DNA of 64,000 nucleotides from Pachypanchax playfairii (GCA_006937955.1 SSNP01000084.1:1149090-1213089), one strand, 5' to 3'. Positions 12,336 to 24,800 are shown, counted from the stretch's first letter. Notes: a model not told the origin generated them from the letters alone. Numbers and translations: made by a program.

Positions 12336-14026
12336 TGAGGAAGTACAAGATGAAGATAAGAAGAAGTATTTTTTCTTATAATTATTGTTTTTCTCTATTT
12401 TTAAGTGATCTCAAAATTAAACATGTAATGAGATCATGATTTAAATTAAAGATGGCAACAAATTTAAGGTGATGATATATTGTATGGACATGGTCTTAGT
12501 TACTAAGTAACAACAATGTGCAACATGCCAAGTGGCTCTTTTTTTAACCTTGTTATTCTGTTTCCTTGACTATGAGGTATGTGCCTCTAAATATGCTGTT
12601 AAAGGTGAAATATGTTTTCAACAATCATTTAAAGGTCTTACTACATCAATCCAAATATTAATCTTGCCATTTTTGCAAACAGTTGATAGAAATATTAAAA
12701 TAACAGGAACTATAATTTAAAGTTAAAAGTTTAACATTTTTAAAAATAATTAAAATGAACTGTATTTCATTTTTAAGCAATCTCAAAGCCACTTCAAGCT
12801 CCAGTTCACTTAAAAGTGAAGACTCCAATAATGCTGCGTATTTGCCTGCAGCTTAGGTTAGTCATTAGCCTTTCTGTGTCTTACACTGCGAGGCTAAATT
12901 AGGTTAAAGAAAACACACAAACAACCAGGTTGACAAACAGTGGAGGGCAGCATTTAAATCAGGTCATTACAAAGGCGGGATGTGTGCAAGACGCACCAAT
13001 GGAGCAGATTACTATCTGCTGGCTTGTATCCCATAACAACCCAGAGACAGGGGTCAAGAGCTCAGCATGGACACCTCTGTGGTCATTCTTCATAATCCCC
13101 TTTGTTGAGGTTAAAAGAGAGTTTGATGAAGAGGTGCACCTCCTTCCCAGCCCACAGTCAAACATAAACTTTTCTGAGTAGCCAAAAACAGACTTGAAAA
13201 TAGCCAAGCCCAGAGAATGAATAGAAGGTAAGTAAAGCACTTTATTTTGACAGGAGTGAATATTGGACTAGAGACTGAATCCCAGGGGCTCACTTCCTCT
13301 ATAGGTAGAGGAGAAGTGAGTAAGTAAATGTTTGTTGCAAGATCTTTGAAAAATAAAAAAAAAAGACCTCAGCTTTTTAAAACCTTTTTTTTGTAGATGT
13401 TCAGGAGAGGGAGAGGGGAACAGGTGAGTCCAGCAGGTTAGGGTTGTTGAGTCCAGTGGAGATTAGGCAAGGCAGTGTTTCTCTTTCTTTCACAGTTTAG
13501 TTTTCTACAGAAGCAACAGAGTCACTGGGAGGTAGATCATTTTCTTCCTGGAGAGTTAGTTCTACAGGATCTCAGGAGATACTTTCCCTTTACATAAGCA
13601 GAGTATGAATGTAATTATGTTTCAAAACATCCACACTTGTAACTTAGATCCAAGTGCTTGTATTTTGGATCCACGAACAACAAAATTTTTACTTGTATCA
13701 TATGGTAAAAAACAACAAAAATCAACTTGAATGTGTGTGAAAAAATTTCATCTGTGGTAAATTTTCTCACAAACTTGCTAGGAAATTTAAATACCGGTAG
13801 TAAAAAAAAAAGAAATGACAAGTGCTTAAAATTATATTTCCACGAGTTAATTTTCCTACTACAAGTACATGTCAGTGAACACAACTTTGCGAATCTGCTG
13901 CTGCACACGCTCAGCTCTCTTTTTACACACACTCAACTCTTCTTCTTTGGGTGGGACTTTTGAAACAAATCTTGCAGTGGTTTGTATCAAAAATCCAGCT
14001 GTGTCTGGAGAGACGAGAGCAGAACA
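12336..14026. other. unclassified sequence, no gene seen
   Basis: The patch 12930-13240 has open frames on both strands (83 and 93 codons) but a candidate splice unit inside it has stops in all frames. The stretch 13610-14120 has an A/T-rich half followed by a CT-rich half and may be an old non-autonomous transposon, but I could not find its ends. No gene is supported. Confidence 0.4.
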
Positions 14027-14069
14027 GGGGAGGGAGGGGTGGGGGCGGAGGGAGTGGGGTTGTCGGGGC
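14027..14069 (+). other. G-run cluster (G-quadruplex-capable)
   Basis: Within 43 bases the plus strand has successive runs GGGG, GGG, GGGG, GGGGG, GGG, GGGG and GGGG separated by 1-4 bases, which meets the usual G3+N1-7 pattern. This is exceptional in an AT-rich window. Quadruplex formation is inference from the pattern. Confidence 0.75.
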
Positions 14070-15653
14070 ATTCATTGGAGAACAATCTGCAGAGGTAGTT
14101 ACAGACTAATATAAGGTGGACAATAATCTGTAGGTAGTTAAACTTAAAAATTATAGCATACATTCTGGTTAAAAGTTCTGGAACTGTTTAAAGTTTGAAC
14201 AGCAATTGTGAAAAAATCCATCTCTGCAGCACACAATTTACAGTTGTTTCAATCCTCTGTCAATGGAAAATGTATATTTTAACATGAACATTTATCAGTT
14301 TTTTTTATCTAAAGTATAGAAACTGTTGTCATTCTAATTTTCACATATATGGTTTGGCTTCTTTTCAACAAAAAACACCAAAACTACACCACAAGCTCAG
14401 AAACTTAGTCCTATCCAGCTTCTCATCAAGTCAAGGGGCAAATCGCTCCCACATTCTTCCCACTCCAATTTATGTTGTCCATGACTCATGTTGTACTGAT
14501 GTATATCTGAGTTGATTGTCCCATTCAGCTACAAAATACATCACATGAAACAAAGCATTCTGTCAGTAAAGACTTTCCCAATGGCAATATTTGAGATTTT
14601 CAGTTGCTCTTCACCTCTGACTGGGAAAAAATCAGAAGAACCAGAAAAACTAAACCTGAATACTTGACTGTATAATAAATACTCTAAAATTATTTTCACT
14701 TGAATGAAATTTCTGCACACTTTAAATACAAACAAAACCCATGCTAAGTGTGATTAGAGCTCAGTTTCTTCACAGGAGAAAATACCATCACTTCCAGTAA
14801 TAGTATCCACCAGTGGTTATGACACTCTGCCTGCACTACATTTTCTTCTTTGTAATTTAGACTTTAATGGTGTTTTAATGGAAAAATGTAAACCAAAGCT
14901 ATTGTATCTAAACCGATGGTGTTGCAGAATTCCTGACTAAAATCCCACATCTTAATGTAGATCAAATTTTCAAACGGTTTATTCAACATTAGCACCACTG
15001 GGAGCGTGCAGCCTGACCTCTCACCTCAGACAGGAGAACACACATCATGGAGGATGGCATTGATGAAAAATAAAACTTACTCACAGGAATAAGATTGACA
15101 GTGACAGCAAAAGTTTTCAGAATATCTTATGGAGCTGTGGACTTTGCAGTGGAGAATGATTGCATGGGTGTTAAAAAGAAAAAAACCCAAGCAACTTTGA
15201 GGAGTGTTATCCTTGTTTATTTTGCCTGGTTTGATTTTTGTTGGTGATTTTTATTGAGAAAATCTCACTATTTCACCTTCTTCCATGCAGATTTAGAGCT
15301 TCAGGGGTGTTGATCATTACAAGGGAGAGTGGGAAGCATGATGCTGGCTGAGAATTAAATAACTAAGTTTGGCATAGCAAACTGAGCTACAGCTAAAGTG
15401 GTAAACAGGTCAGACCCCGTGAGCAGTAGGAGCTGCAGTTATCGCTTCACTCCTCCACTAATCATTCTCAGTTAAAACTTTGGTAGATAAGAAATTTGAA
15501 AAGTCTTGAGATTTTTGTCAAATTATTCTGTTTCTTTCATTTGTCTTTGTAGAAAATCACTAAATGTTCTGTGTTTTTTTTTTTTTCAGATTAATACAGA
15601 TTAAGGAATCATGTGTGTTAGGGCTGTACTGTCAACAGCTTTACTGTAATGTA
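14070..15653. other. unique sequence, no gene seen
   Basis: No recognisable repeat, RNA gene or coding frame. The 64-codon minus frame at 14541-14735 has no supporting feature. A poly-T run precedes CAG near 15575-15590 but no open exon follows. Confidence 0.5.
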
Positions 15654-15857
15654 TTATTACCTCCACCAAGGAGGTAATGTTTTTATCAGGGTCGGTCTGT
15701 CTGTCTCAAAAACTACTGGATGGATTTTAATGAAATTTTCAGGAAAGGTCGAAAATGACCCAAGGAATCCAAGAATGTTTTTAAGGATATGGATATAGTA
15801 CTTTCTACAATATGTCCACTTGGCGGAGGTCTGCGCTCTCTGAGTGCTTTTCTAGTT
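15654..15857 (+). repeat. LINE-tail-type dispersed repeat, fairly complete
   Basis: Starts ATTATTACCTCCACCAAGGA, continues with GTCTGTCTGTCTCAAAAACT and GGATTTTAATGAAATTTTCA, and ends GAGGTCTGCGCTCTCTGAGT followed by GCTTTTCTAGTT. I recognise this sequence as an abundant fish interspersed repeat that behaves like the 3' end of a non-LTR retrotransposon. No ORF is included. The family name is uncertain. Confidence 0.75.
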
Positions 15858-16904
15858 GCATTTATTTATTAAGAAATCTGGCAAAAAAATGTCTAATTTA
15901 TTTCGGGTAAGGTTGTACCAATGCCACTGCAAGAACGTATCCTTGAAACTTTTAAACAGCATAGAGCAAATTATTTTAAAGAGAAAAAAATGCTGATTAA
16001 ATGCATCTTCAGTAGATTTTCTTGAAATGATAAATTTATTCATGCTATGCAAATCTATTGCAAATACTCAGTGGAATTTTGAAATCTTTGGGTACAATAT
16101 AAATGCATTGTGTCAGTATTGAAACTAATTAAAACATGATGTACATGCATTGTATTTTTTCTATATTATGTAATTCTTCTAGGTTAAGACTCATATCTGA
16201 CCAATATCCAGATTCTTATAACAATCTGCTGAAAGGCCTGTAAAGATATTAAACTCACAAGAGTAAAATTCTGTTTTACTGTGTTTGACGCCCCAAGCCA
16301 TCAGTCATTATCAACAGAAATTCAGCCACAGATTCCCAAAGTTCACCATCCATCAGCCATAACATCTGATCATATGTGACAAACTGACTGTCACGCTAAA
16401 ACAAATAGTCTCTGTAGGTTATATGGAGATAAATCCATCCTCTGAGTCTCTAAATAAACAAGGATTCAAATGTTCTACAACACCTAAACCAGTTCTATAG
16501 CAGATTTGGAACCATCTCCCGAGTTGAAACCAATTATTTATTGACTGACTGTCTAAACACTGGCAGTTACAGCAGTTGGTATAATAGCACCAACTGCTGG
16601 CCAGTTCAGAGCAAAGTGGTTTAGGGTGGGAGTGAGAACAGCAACTATCAAGTCTATGACATTAGGGGAATCATGAGCGTGATTGGTGAATAAGTAAATA
16701 CAAACTGAAGTGGTTGACTGGTAAGCCAAGTTGTTTTCTTTCACGTTGGCTTGTTTTATGAAATGCTGAATTACATACAATATTAATATATTTTCTGAAA
16801 GGTGTTTTTCTTTAGTTAATCTTAAATCTTGTTTTAAAACCTGTCTACCTCAATTTGAGCTGTTCACAAACAAAACAAAAACTAAAAGAACACATTTTGT
16901 TAAA
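15858..16904. other. unique AT-rich sequence, no gene seen
   Basis: Only scattered 60-75-codon frames without support. No repeat recognised. Confidence 0.5.
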
Positions 16905-17509
16905 TTAAAGGTTCTGTATCCTTCTATTTTACAGCTTTCATCATCTGCGATAGGCACATATATGATAAAATTTTACCTTTGGTGTTATATAGTCTTCATT
17001 TGTCCTGAAATATAACTTATACTCTTGAGTTTTTCTCCAACCATGAAGTAAAATGCTCGGTTTACCTAAAATCCCATCTTTCCTCCAGGGCCCCTCCTTG
17101 TGAGTGCTGCCACTCGAGCTGCCTGATTAAAATGGTGAATACATTCCTGTAACTTTTGCAACCAAATGCACATTTTCATAGAGACATCTTTACAAAGTAA
17201 AATACTACAAAACTGTGTTGCTTAGTGTCTTACTTCAGACTCTCGCAGCTCGGGGTGTGTGTTTAATCTGCAGGGGCAGCAAAGACACACCGTGCAGGTC
17301 ATGGTTTAACATTGTTACATCACTATGTTACAGTCAGTCATTTACCAGGGCAAAGTGGAGCAGCTGCTCAGAGAGCAGGATGCAGGAGGATTACTGAGAA
17401 ATGTGTGTATTAAACCAAAAACCACTCTGTTTTTTTAAATAAGGAAATAACATCATAACATGGTGAAAAGCTTCATAAAGTTGATTTTGCATGATATAGG
17501 ACCTTTAAG
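16905..17509. mobile_element. TTAA-flanked MITE, family 2 (605 bp)
   Basis: The ends are inverted: TTAAAGGTTCTGTATC at 16905-16920, and the reverse complement of the right end reads TTAAAGGTCCTATATC (14 of 16 identical). TTAA at both extremes fits the target preference of piggyBac- and Kolobok-type transposases. The interior is GC-richer (17080-17380) and has a 60-codon frame with no transposase similarity, so the copy is non-autonomous. Confidence 0.75.
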
Positions 17510-19276
17510 ATAATCCCATTGTCAGCATCTGTTCATACCCAACAAATAACAAAAACATCTATTTTTGTATTAAACTGCAGTAGATTTGGTTGATCTTTTC
17601 AACAACTAAATGAGCTGCTCCCTTTGGGGTGGTGAAATGGTCCAGTGTCCAGAGAAGATCCAGCTCCAGTAGGGGGTCATGACCCTTATCAGTTAGAGAA
17701 TCACTCCATTAAGACAGTCCCCACTGTCCTGTGACTGTCACAGTGAGGTGGGAAATAGTTGTTCCAGTCTTTACAGCTTGGAGTTTCAACAGTATTGCAG
17801 AAGAACCTGTACCCATCAGTGCAAAGCAGCATGTCCCTTAAATAGTCTCAGGGGAAAATGAAGGTCAGTAAAACACCACAAAATGCTCCACCTGACTGTT
17901 TAAATTCCCCAATGGCTGCCTTTCCTCTACTCTTCGTTGCTGCACAACCTCCATGTTTTAAAAAGCTGGGTTGCAATGACAAGTGTACTTCCCTGCTGTT
18001 TCACAAGAGCAAAGGTGGACCGAGTGGTAAGGCTGTCTGCACCCACTGCAAACCAATAAGTACAGTCTAGGGTGCTATCATTCATACAACAGGGCATTCT
18101 ACATAAGTGGTAGTTAACTTTAAAGCTTCTGGAGAGACTTGCAGTGAGTAAAACAATCATGACTGGGTAGTTTTTCTAACAGATGGGGCTGGAGGAAATG
18201 GGGTTTGGAGTTGAAGTTGTGGGCGAGCAGATTTCAGCATTTCAAAGTACAACAAACAAGCAACTAAGTAAAAACCATCTCAAAAGCACTATCTGTTACA
18301 ATGACAAAAGAAACATTTTCTCTTTCTCTCTTCTGGTATCATCTCTCTTACTAACAACATAGCAGATGTTCAGCAACATGCTGAAAAGTCGACGCACAGT
18401 GAGCCACAGACAGAATTACCACTGTGGCACAGTTTAGTCAGCAACAGATCAACTAAATGTGTTAGTATGTAGACACATCAACAATTAAAAACTTGCCATC
18501 TCACATTGTGCACAGCTGTTTTCATTGTGTGTGGTTGACACCAGTAGGTAGCGAGATCACTTACTTAGACTTCTCTAAGCTTATGAAGTTTTATTTTCCG
18601 ATTATTGTCTTAAAACATAATGACAATATAGATGTTTACAGTCATTCATTTCAGGAACATTTCTGTCCTCACAGGCAAATACAGCTATTGATAGGTGGGA
18701 TCGTATAAGGAAGTATTTAAGAAATGTGGATTAAAACTGTTGATTGGGTGGTTTAATAATATTTCTGAATCTAAATAAGTTTGTTTTCTGTGCTGTGGTT
18801 TAAATAGCTTATTTATTACTTCTCAGTTATATTATTGTGGTTTTGAGAATTTATTTTTACACCTTAATATCTCTACTTTCTGACACTGATCATAATCACC
18901 AAGTAATCTGCGCTTTTACAATCTTCACTAAAGTCTAGGGAAATATCAAATTTTACTTCAAATTCAGTGTTCTTTGGAGGTGGGTGCTTTTTTACTCTAG
19001 AGTAAGACACAGGTAAGCGGCAATCAGCTCCTTCTACTGCATTCACTCACTCGCCTCCCCTTTATTCCTTAATATTCTCCATTGTTTACCAAGAAGAGCG
19101 ATCCATCAAAGCCTTGGGAAGATGATGAGTGTGAGAAAACAATGCCACTTTACAAGGTCTATAGATAAGGCTCCAGCCTTGTGTGAGCAGGAAATAAAAG
19201 CGCTTTTGTTTGGCATTATATTTATTAAAAAAAGAGAAGATGTGAAGCTAAATCTAAAATAAAATCTAAAAAAAAC
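17510..19276. other. unique sequence, no gene seen
   Basis: Opposed frames at 17858-18070 (plus) and 17927-18160 (minus) overlap and lack domains or splice context. A frame at 18493-18708 is equally unsupported. No repeat recognised. Confidence 0.5.
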
Positions 19277-19989
19277 ACTAGCTACGTTTATATGGGCACA
19301 TTTAATCGGAATAAACACCCAATTGGAACAAAAATACGTCATGTAAACATGCCAATCAGAATGTTTTGATCCGATGCAGTCTAATCAGAATGAAATTTCC
19401 TTACGATCGAGAGGGGTGGTTTTGTCCGATCCTCATTCGGATAGACGTGCATGTATACACCCATTTGGAATGAAGGGGTGAAAAAAGCCCACTGCGCATG
19501 CGTACAACTTCAGCGTGACGTCTTTCCGCTTTCGCAGACCCAAGTAGAAAACATAGCGGGAAGTAAACAGAAGTGGTCTGCTGGCGCAGTCATCCTGTCA
19601 TCCTGCTCTCCTCTCCTGTGGTGGAGGAGCAGTAGCAATATGTTTTCAGCCTCTAGCTTGGTTAATGCGACCAGTAAAAACCCAAACATAATGGTAAACA
19701 CCCGCAGAATGTCCATATTGGGGAAAACGTGAGTCAGCTCGAGCACATGATGGGGCGGGAAAGATGTACAGAAAGGACGTAGTTTTTTTACTTTTTTTCT
19801 TCCCCCGGAAAGACAACTCGCTGTGCGCATGCTCAATTTATTTAATCTGATTGAGTGCTAGGTGCATGTGTACTCATGGCATGATCAGATCATTTCAGTT
19901 AGTGTCCATGGGAAAAGGGATTTGGGAATTCCGATCGACCAAGATTTTAATCAGATTGGGGAAATTTGGCGCATGTAAACGTAGCTACT
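19277..19989. mobile_element. MITE with GCTACGTTTA-type inverted ends
   Basis: Left end GCTACGTTTATATGGGCACA (19281-19300) and right end whose reverse complement begins GCTACGTTTACATGCGCC are inverted copies. The flanks read ACTA...TACT, so the target duplication is TA if the element starts at GCTACG (19281-19985), or ACT if it starts at AGCTACG (19280-19986). Further inside, GTGCGCATGCTC-like subterminal motifs recur in inverted order near 19493 and 19822. The 93- and 108-codon frames in the middle are opposed and have no transposase features. I recognise the terminal word as common in fish genomes but do not assign a superfamily. Confidence 0.78.
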
Positions 19990-20034
19990 GATAACTATTT
20001 TAAGTTCAAAGCAGCCTTTTGGTATTTCTGCAAC

Positions 20035-20608
20035 TTGAAGAGGCCATTCCACTTAAAAATGTTTTTTCTGAGGTTTCTGTTGAATATTTTTGCTCCACAG
20101 GTGTTCTTACCTTCATACTGGGTGTGAAAACAGCACAGCAACTTCTCTTTCAGTTTTTGTCTCTCAAACTACGCAGGTGGCGATAAAACCCAAATTCTCC
20201 CAAGTTCGAAAAGCCTGTATTTGTTTCGTCACAACTACTTTACTCATTAGTATTCATCAGCTTGCGCAGTTGACACCACGCCTAGCATGCTGCTGGCTAA
20301 AAGCTGTTAGCATAAACACGTATCAAAGAGTAAGAGACTACGTGAGCTGTTACCATGCGCAGCGAGAAAGGAAACAGGAAGCCTTGCTCTCATAGGCTAG
20401 TTTGTTAGCCAATCTGAGTCCAGCAAATTCGCATAATAAACATTAATGAGCTGCAGCTGAAGTCGGCTGAATCTTCACACTGACAGATTGAAAGGGCTGT
20501 AAATCAGTATTTCCTAATGTTTTTTATATATTAAATGTTTCATATTACAGATTAATACTTCAGAAATAACCACAAAGTCATGAAATGTGTGTAAAAAGGC
20601 CTCTATAG
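20035..20608 (-). mobile_element. TTAA MITE family 1, copy in inverted orientation
   Basis: This is the reverse complement of the elements at 38251-38844 and 56077-56669. It begins with AGAGGCCATTCCACTT (20039) and ends GGCCTCT (20604). Landmarks such as CAGGTGTTCTTACCTTCATA and AACTACGCAGGTGGCGATAA appear in all three copies. The TTAA flanks have decayed to TTGA and ATAG, and divergence is clearly greater than between the other two copies, so this is the oldest of the three. A 101-codon frame (20090-20395) partly matches the frame in the 56-kb copy but has no transposase similarity. Confidence 0.8.
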
Positions 20609-20610
20609 AA

Positions 20611-20823
20611 CGAGCCGTTAGATTAATACATAAAGTCTCCTATGATAAACAAACAATCACTTTTTGTGCTCTAGACACTTTATATTTGATAGCTGTCCAG
20701 AGAGAGGACTAATGTGAAATGAAGGTTTTTTCAGATCTGGGAGTCAAATTATGGAATGGTCTTAAGCGCTTGTTAGAAGCTAGTGAATAAGTTGTTGTTA
20801 CAAGAAATAAAGAGGAACTTTAA
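20611..20823 (+). pseudogene. LINE ORF2 C-terminal fragment
   Basis: One frame reads RAVRLIHKVSYDK, then a stop, and later DLGVKLWNGLKRLLEASE before further stops. RA-R-I-KV and GVKLWN are the conserved closing motifs of many L2/Rex-like non-LTR reverse-transcriptase proteins in fish, downstream of the catalytic domain. The reverse-transcriptase core is absent. It begins right after a TTAA MITE, suggesting the MITE landed in or next to this LINE copy. Broken by stops at about codons 35 and 62. Confidence 0.65.
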
Positions 20824-20877
20824 GTTCAAAGAAACAAGTTATTAAGCACAGATTATATATTTTATGCATTGTATCTT

Positions 20878-20907
20878 TTTTCTGCAACTTTTACAAGTTG
20901 CAGAAAA
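20878..20907. other. perfect 13-bp inverted repeat
   Basis: TTTTCTGCAACTT and its exact reverse complement AAGTTGCAGAAAA are separated by TTAC. It lies just beyond the LINE fragment, and no terminator or RNA gene context is evident. Confidence 0.8.
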
Positions 20908-21957
20908 GGACTACCAAACGAGGCCAAAGGTCAAAGGAATGGCTAAACAAAAAATACAAATCACTGCAGGATTTTTCCCTTCAGGTTCAGTTTTAACAAT
21001 GGATGGAGCTAATTTAGGTTGTTTATGCACGCATCACAGTTTGTGCTGCACTACTTGACCGTCACAGCATTTTAAAACACAGTCTACACTCAATTCTGAA
21101 TAATCCTTTGAGGAGAAGAATGAAGAAATGCCTGCATCTTAATGTCTTGTGTCTAGACCAAATGAAACTGACGTTAAGTTAAATAATGTAGCAAGTTCAT
21201 TGTGCCTCTTGATGTTCTTTCAACTCGCCCTATGCATTAAACTCCCAGCAGACGAAAATATAAGTTCATTAGCACAGATAATCCATACTAAATGACACCA
21301 AAATTTGTTGATATTCCAGATTAGACATCTGAGCTCAAACAAATATGTCCTCTCTAATGTCTGAGAAGTACAATTAAGAAGAAAGCTGATGTAAGGGTGA
21401 AAGTAAGTCTTTGAAAGGTGTTGTTTACATCTCCAGTGGAATTATTAAAAAATCACACTTCTACTTTTAAGTCACTAATCAGTAGCTGGTCATGCCCCGT
21501 GAATGTGACAGTAAAACTATGTGGAGACAAGCCATCCTTGATAAATTTATGCTAATTATTTGTCTGTCTTAATTAACTCTGTCAAACACCTGCCAGAATC
21601 TTAACTCTCCCACAGAGCACGACGGAAAGGATCTGCACTTCAGAGACGGAGAAGATCTCACTCGCTCCGAATCTATGTCACAATCATTCACACTTTTTTC
21701 TAATAGTTGAGTCACATTTGCATGTTAATGTCACCTAAATACACATTTGTTAATAACTGAGATAGTGTGATTCTGTATGAAATTTGTACAGCTACACTTT
21801 TTTAGATGTTAAAAAGTGTAATCTGGAAAATGGCTAATTTAGGTAAAGAAATAGAGAGTAATTTGACCAGTTTATATGTGGTAAATACTAGAAATAGGAG
21901 CAAATGATAAAGAGTATAGATTGATGGCGTGAGTCAAACTTAATCAGAGCATGTTCT
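20908..21957. other. unique sequence, no gene seen
   Basis: No repeat or RNA gene recognised. The 64-codon frame at 20864-21058 overlaps the hairpin and has no domain. Confidence 0.5.
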
Positions 21958-22480
21958 ATTTCTGCACTTCCTGTTATGTCGTGTTCTGTCAACAATGCAG
22001 TCATGATTCATGCCACTCACCTGGTTCTGCCTGATCACTGTCATGACAGTCACCTGTTCCTGCCCACATATAAACTCAGTTTTCACCAGGCTATTTGTTC
22101 ACCTTTGGTAACATGAGTCACGCCTTGTCATAGAGTTTGCTTTCCTGTCGAATGTTCTGATCTGTTTCTGCCTTGATGATCACTGGCATTGTCTGACTCC
22201 TTGTCTAATTTTTGGATTTATAGATTACCTTCAATTTACCTACTGCCTGACTGATCATATATCCAGTCCTCTCCATCTTGAGATTGTAAATCACCAAATC
22301 TGTCAAGTGTCGAGTCATAGAGGTTCAGACTCAGACTTTTGATTTCTGGATTTTGGATACTGGATTTGTCTGTTTCAGGAGAATAACAGTCTCCTGTTTA
22401 TGACATCACCACAATAACATCACAATAACTGATTTTACATTTATGATTTCCACTGCCTTTCAAACTAGTCTTCAAACCTC
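21958..22480 (+). repeat. LTR-like fragment
   Basis: A pyrimidine-rich block with CACCTGGTTCTGCCTGATCA, CCACATATAAACTCAG (TATAAA-like box, 22064-22079) and a run of CTGACT/CTGCCT words downstream matches the general layout of fish Gypsy-type solo LTRs. A 14-bp palindrome ACTGTCATGACAGT lies at 22037-22050. I cannot define LTR ends, a target duplication or a primer-binding site, so this is a tentative call. Confidence 0.35.
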
Positions 22481-22489
22481 CTCTAATCA

Positions 22490-22660
22490 AGTTCTGATTT
22501 AACAGCTTGTCTTTTATTGTATTTTTCCTCTAAGTTTTATTCTTTGTTTATTATTGTATTTTCTGTTTTGCTTTATTTCTTGATTTGCTGTACAGAGCTT
22601 TGGTTAGCTGTCATGCTGTTTTTTAGTGCTCCATAAATAAAGTTGACTTGAAAACCTGCA
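22490..22660 (+). repeat. LINE2-type 3' end
   Basis: The block ends with GCTCCATAAATAAAGTTGAC followed by TTGAAAA, the widespread fish LINE/SINE terminus of the form TATAAATAAAGTTGACTTGA. Upstream is a T-rich tail region. No coding sequence remains. Confidence 0.6.
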
Positions 22661-24475
22661 AGGACGAAGTGAAACACCTACTTGAGATCTTTGGATCGAC
22701 TCCGAACAGAATCACTCTCACCTTCGGTGACTCCTTCATAAAACTCACTTTGGATCATCTGTGTGATTATCATTTTAGTTTTTACACAATAATTCATTTT
22801 TCAATAGGCACTTCTCTGTAATTTATAATAACCATAGCACAAACAGAGCTATTGATCTTTAGTTTGAAACCTATTTGGAAGCTCTTTGAACATCTTTTCA
22901 ATGAGACATTCATGATAATTCTTCTAATGGTTTTATTCATGGGAACTTTGGTATTTGAGTAATGAAACGATTAAATAGGATTTTTTTAAAAGATGTTTGT
23001 CCTCAAATTCCTAAATATGAAAGTAATGAACGCTTAAATAAACACACAGTAATTCAAAGATCCATTGTTCTTTCTTAAAGCAAGTGAACACAATTTGGCA
23101 TAGATTATAAAACTTCTATATTTGTTGTAAGTTCATGCAAATGCAGCTCTGTAAACGTTTATGCCGACTTCACATCTTTGTAAAGTTTTGTCCTACTTCC
23201 ACTTTTGTGTTTAATATATCTTTGTGTACAAGCTTTAATGCTTTAATTAAAATTAAAGGATTGTCCCTGGAGGCTTGAGCTGAGTGGATTTGTTGCCTTT
23301 TGGAAGGTAGTGAGCCAAAAAAGAAATAGAGAGTGCTTTTTAACTATTTAACAGGACCATAGCCACAGAATTTTCAGTTTGATTATGTTGAAGAGAAAAC
23401 AGCCCATTTTCAAGTGGAAACAGTTTACTCAGGTTTTTAGAAATGATATGACAGAATTGCCTTTGGCTTTCTTGGTTTTCTTGGAATTTGTAGAGCAGAT
23501 GGAAATATTGGAACACTGTGTTCATGTGGGTTCAACACAAACAGACATGCGTTTTTTATGACAATTCTTAAACAGGAAGTACAAAAACAGTTTTGGATAA
23601 TCATAAAACCAACAAAAAAATATTTTAAAAAATCCAAAAAACACAGGGTTGATCCCACTAAAGGAAACTGTTCTGCACAATTTTTAGAAGACTCTGTTTT
23701 ATACTGATTTGATTGCAATCATCCTGATAGCCTCTTGTAATTTCTGTGCACTACGATGTAGAAGTACTTCTAATGAAATTTGTGACAAAAAGCTACTGAA
23801 ACAAACACCAGACAATTGAGAATGAAAGGTTATGGTTTGATATTATTTATGTTCCAGTTTCTAAAGTTCAAGTGAAGGAAACAAAGTACAAATGGCTATA
23901 GGACAGCCTTGGTTGTGCTTTAAAACACAAGACACATACCAGTTTTACTAGGTATTAAACTTCAGCTGAGCACTGACTTGCATTTCAAACAGGAGTACCT
24001 TATTTAAGCTCATAATTACTTTAAATTTTAATGAATTTCTTTCCACACATGCGTGTGGACATGTGTATATAAATGTGTAAAGCTTAATCTATGATAAATG
24101 TAAACTCTCAAATCCTAAATCTGGAAATCCCTCTAATCATTTCACTTCAGATCCAACTTACGCTTAAGGACACAAGTGAAAGCAACACAAAGGTCTAACT
24201 GTGATAACAAGTACTGACTTTACTGTGTATCGATCTGGATGGCTATAACTGAGAAGTTATTGGCTGCCTTCTTCCAGAATTCACAGTGTGTATCAGTGCA
24301 GACCATGTGGATATACAGTAGTATTTTTTAAAGACCTTTTCCCTCGTGGAAGAGCAGTAGCAAACAGTATGTTTGAGGCATTATGTGCCAACATTTCAAT
24401 AAAAACACAACTACAAGGATATATGTTTTTAAAATTAAATTAGCTTATAAAAATAAAGATTTCACTCATGTTTAT
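22661..24475. other. unique AT-rich sequence, no gene seen
   Basis: Only short unsupported frames on both strands (23340-23718). No repeat recognised. Confidence 0.5.
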
Positions 24476-24800
24476 GGGCTGTACGGTGCACAGTTGGTAG
24501 AACTGTTGCCTTGCAACAAGAAGGTCCTAGGTTTGAAACCAGGCTGGGATCTTTCTGCATAGAGTTTGTGTGTTCTCCCCATGCATGTGTGGGGTTTTTC
24601 TAGGGACTCCAGCTTCCTCCCACAGACCAAAAATATGCTTGAGGTTAAGTGACGACTCTAAATTGTCCCTAGGAGTGAGTAATTGTCTGTCTATGTGGTC
24701 CTCTGTTGGACTGGTGACGTATTCAGGTGTAACCCCGCCTCTTGCCCACTGACAGCTTGAGACAGGCACCTGCTCCCTGCAACCCTGAACAAGAATAAGC
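24476..24800 (+). repeat. tRNA-derived SINE family A, near full length
   Basis: Head to tail: GGGCTGTACGGTGCACAGTT with a tRNA-type A box (24484-24500), GCCTTGCAACAAGAAGGTCC, B box GGTTTGAAACC (24531-24541), a body with GTGTGTTCTCCCCATGCATG and CTTCCTCCCACAGACC, GACTCTAAATTGTCCC, GTAACCCCGCCTCTTGCCCA, and a tail CCTGCAACCCTGAACAAGAA. This is the reference copy for the six other family A pieces in the window. The boxes imply pol III transcription of the active ancestor. The frames across it are coincidental. Confidence 0.92.

Noticed and set aside
13152..13227. Possible exon with acceptor CCTTCCCAG and donor AAG|GTAAGT
   Set aside because: All three frames contain stops within the 76 bp, so it cannot be an internal coding exon; a non-coding exon remains possible but unsupported.
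19510..19836. 108-codon minus-strand frame, apparently longer than chance
   Set aside because: It lies in the middle of a MITE, is opposed by a 93-codon plus frame and shows no transposase motif.
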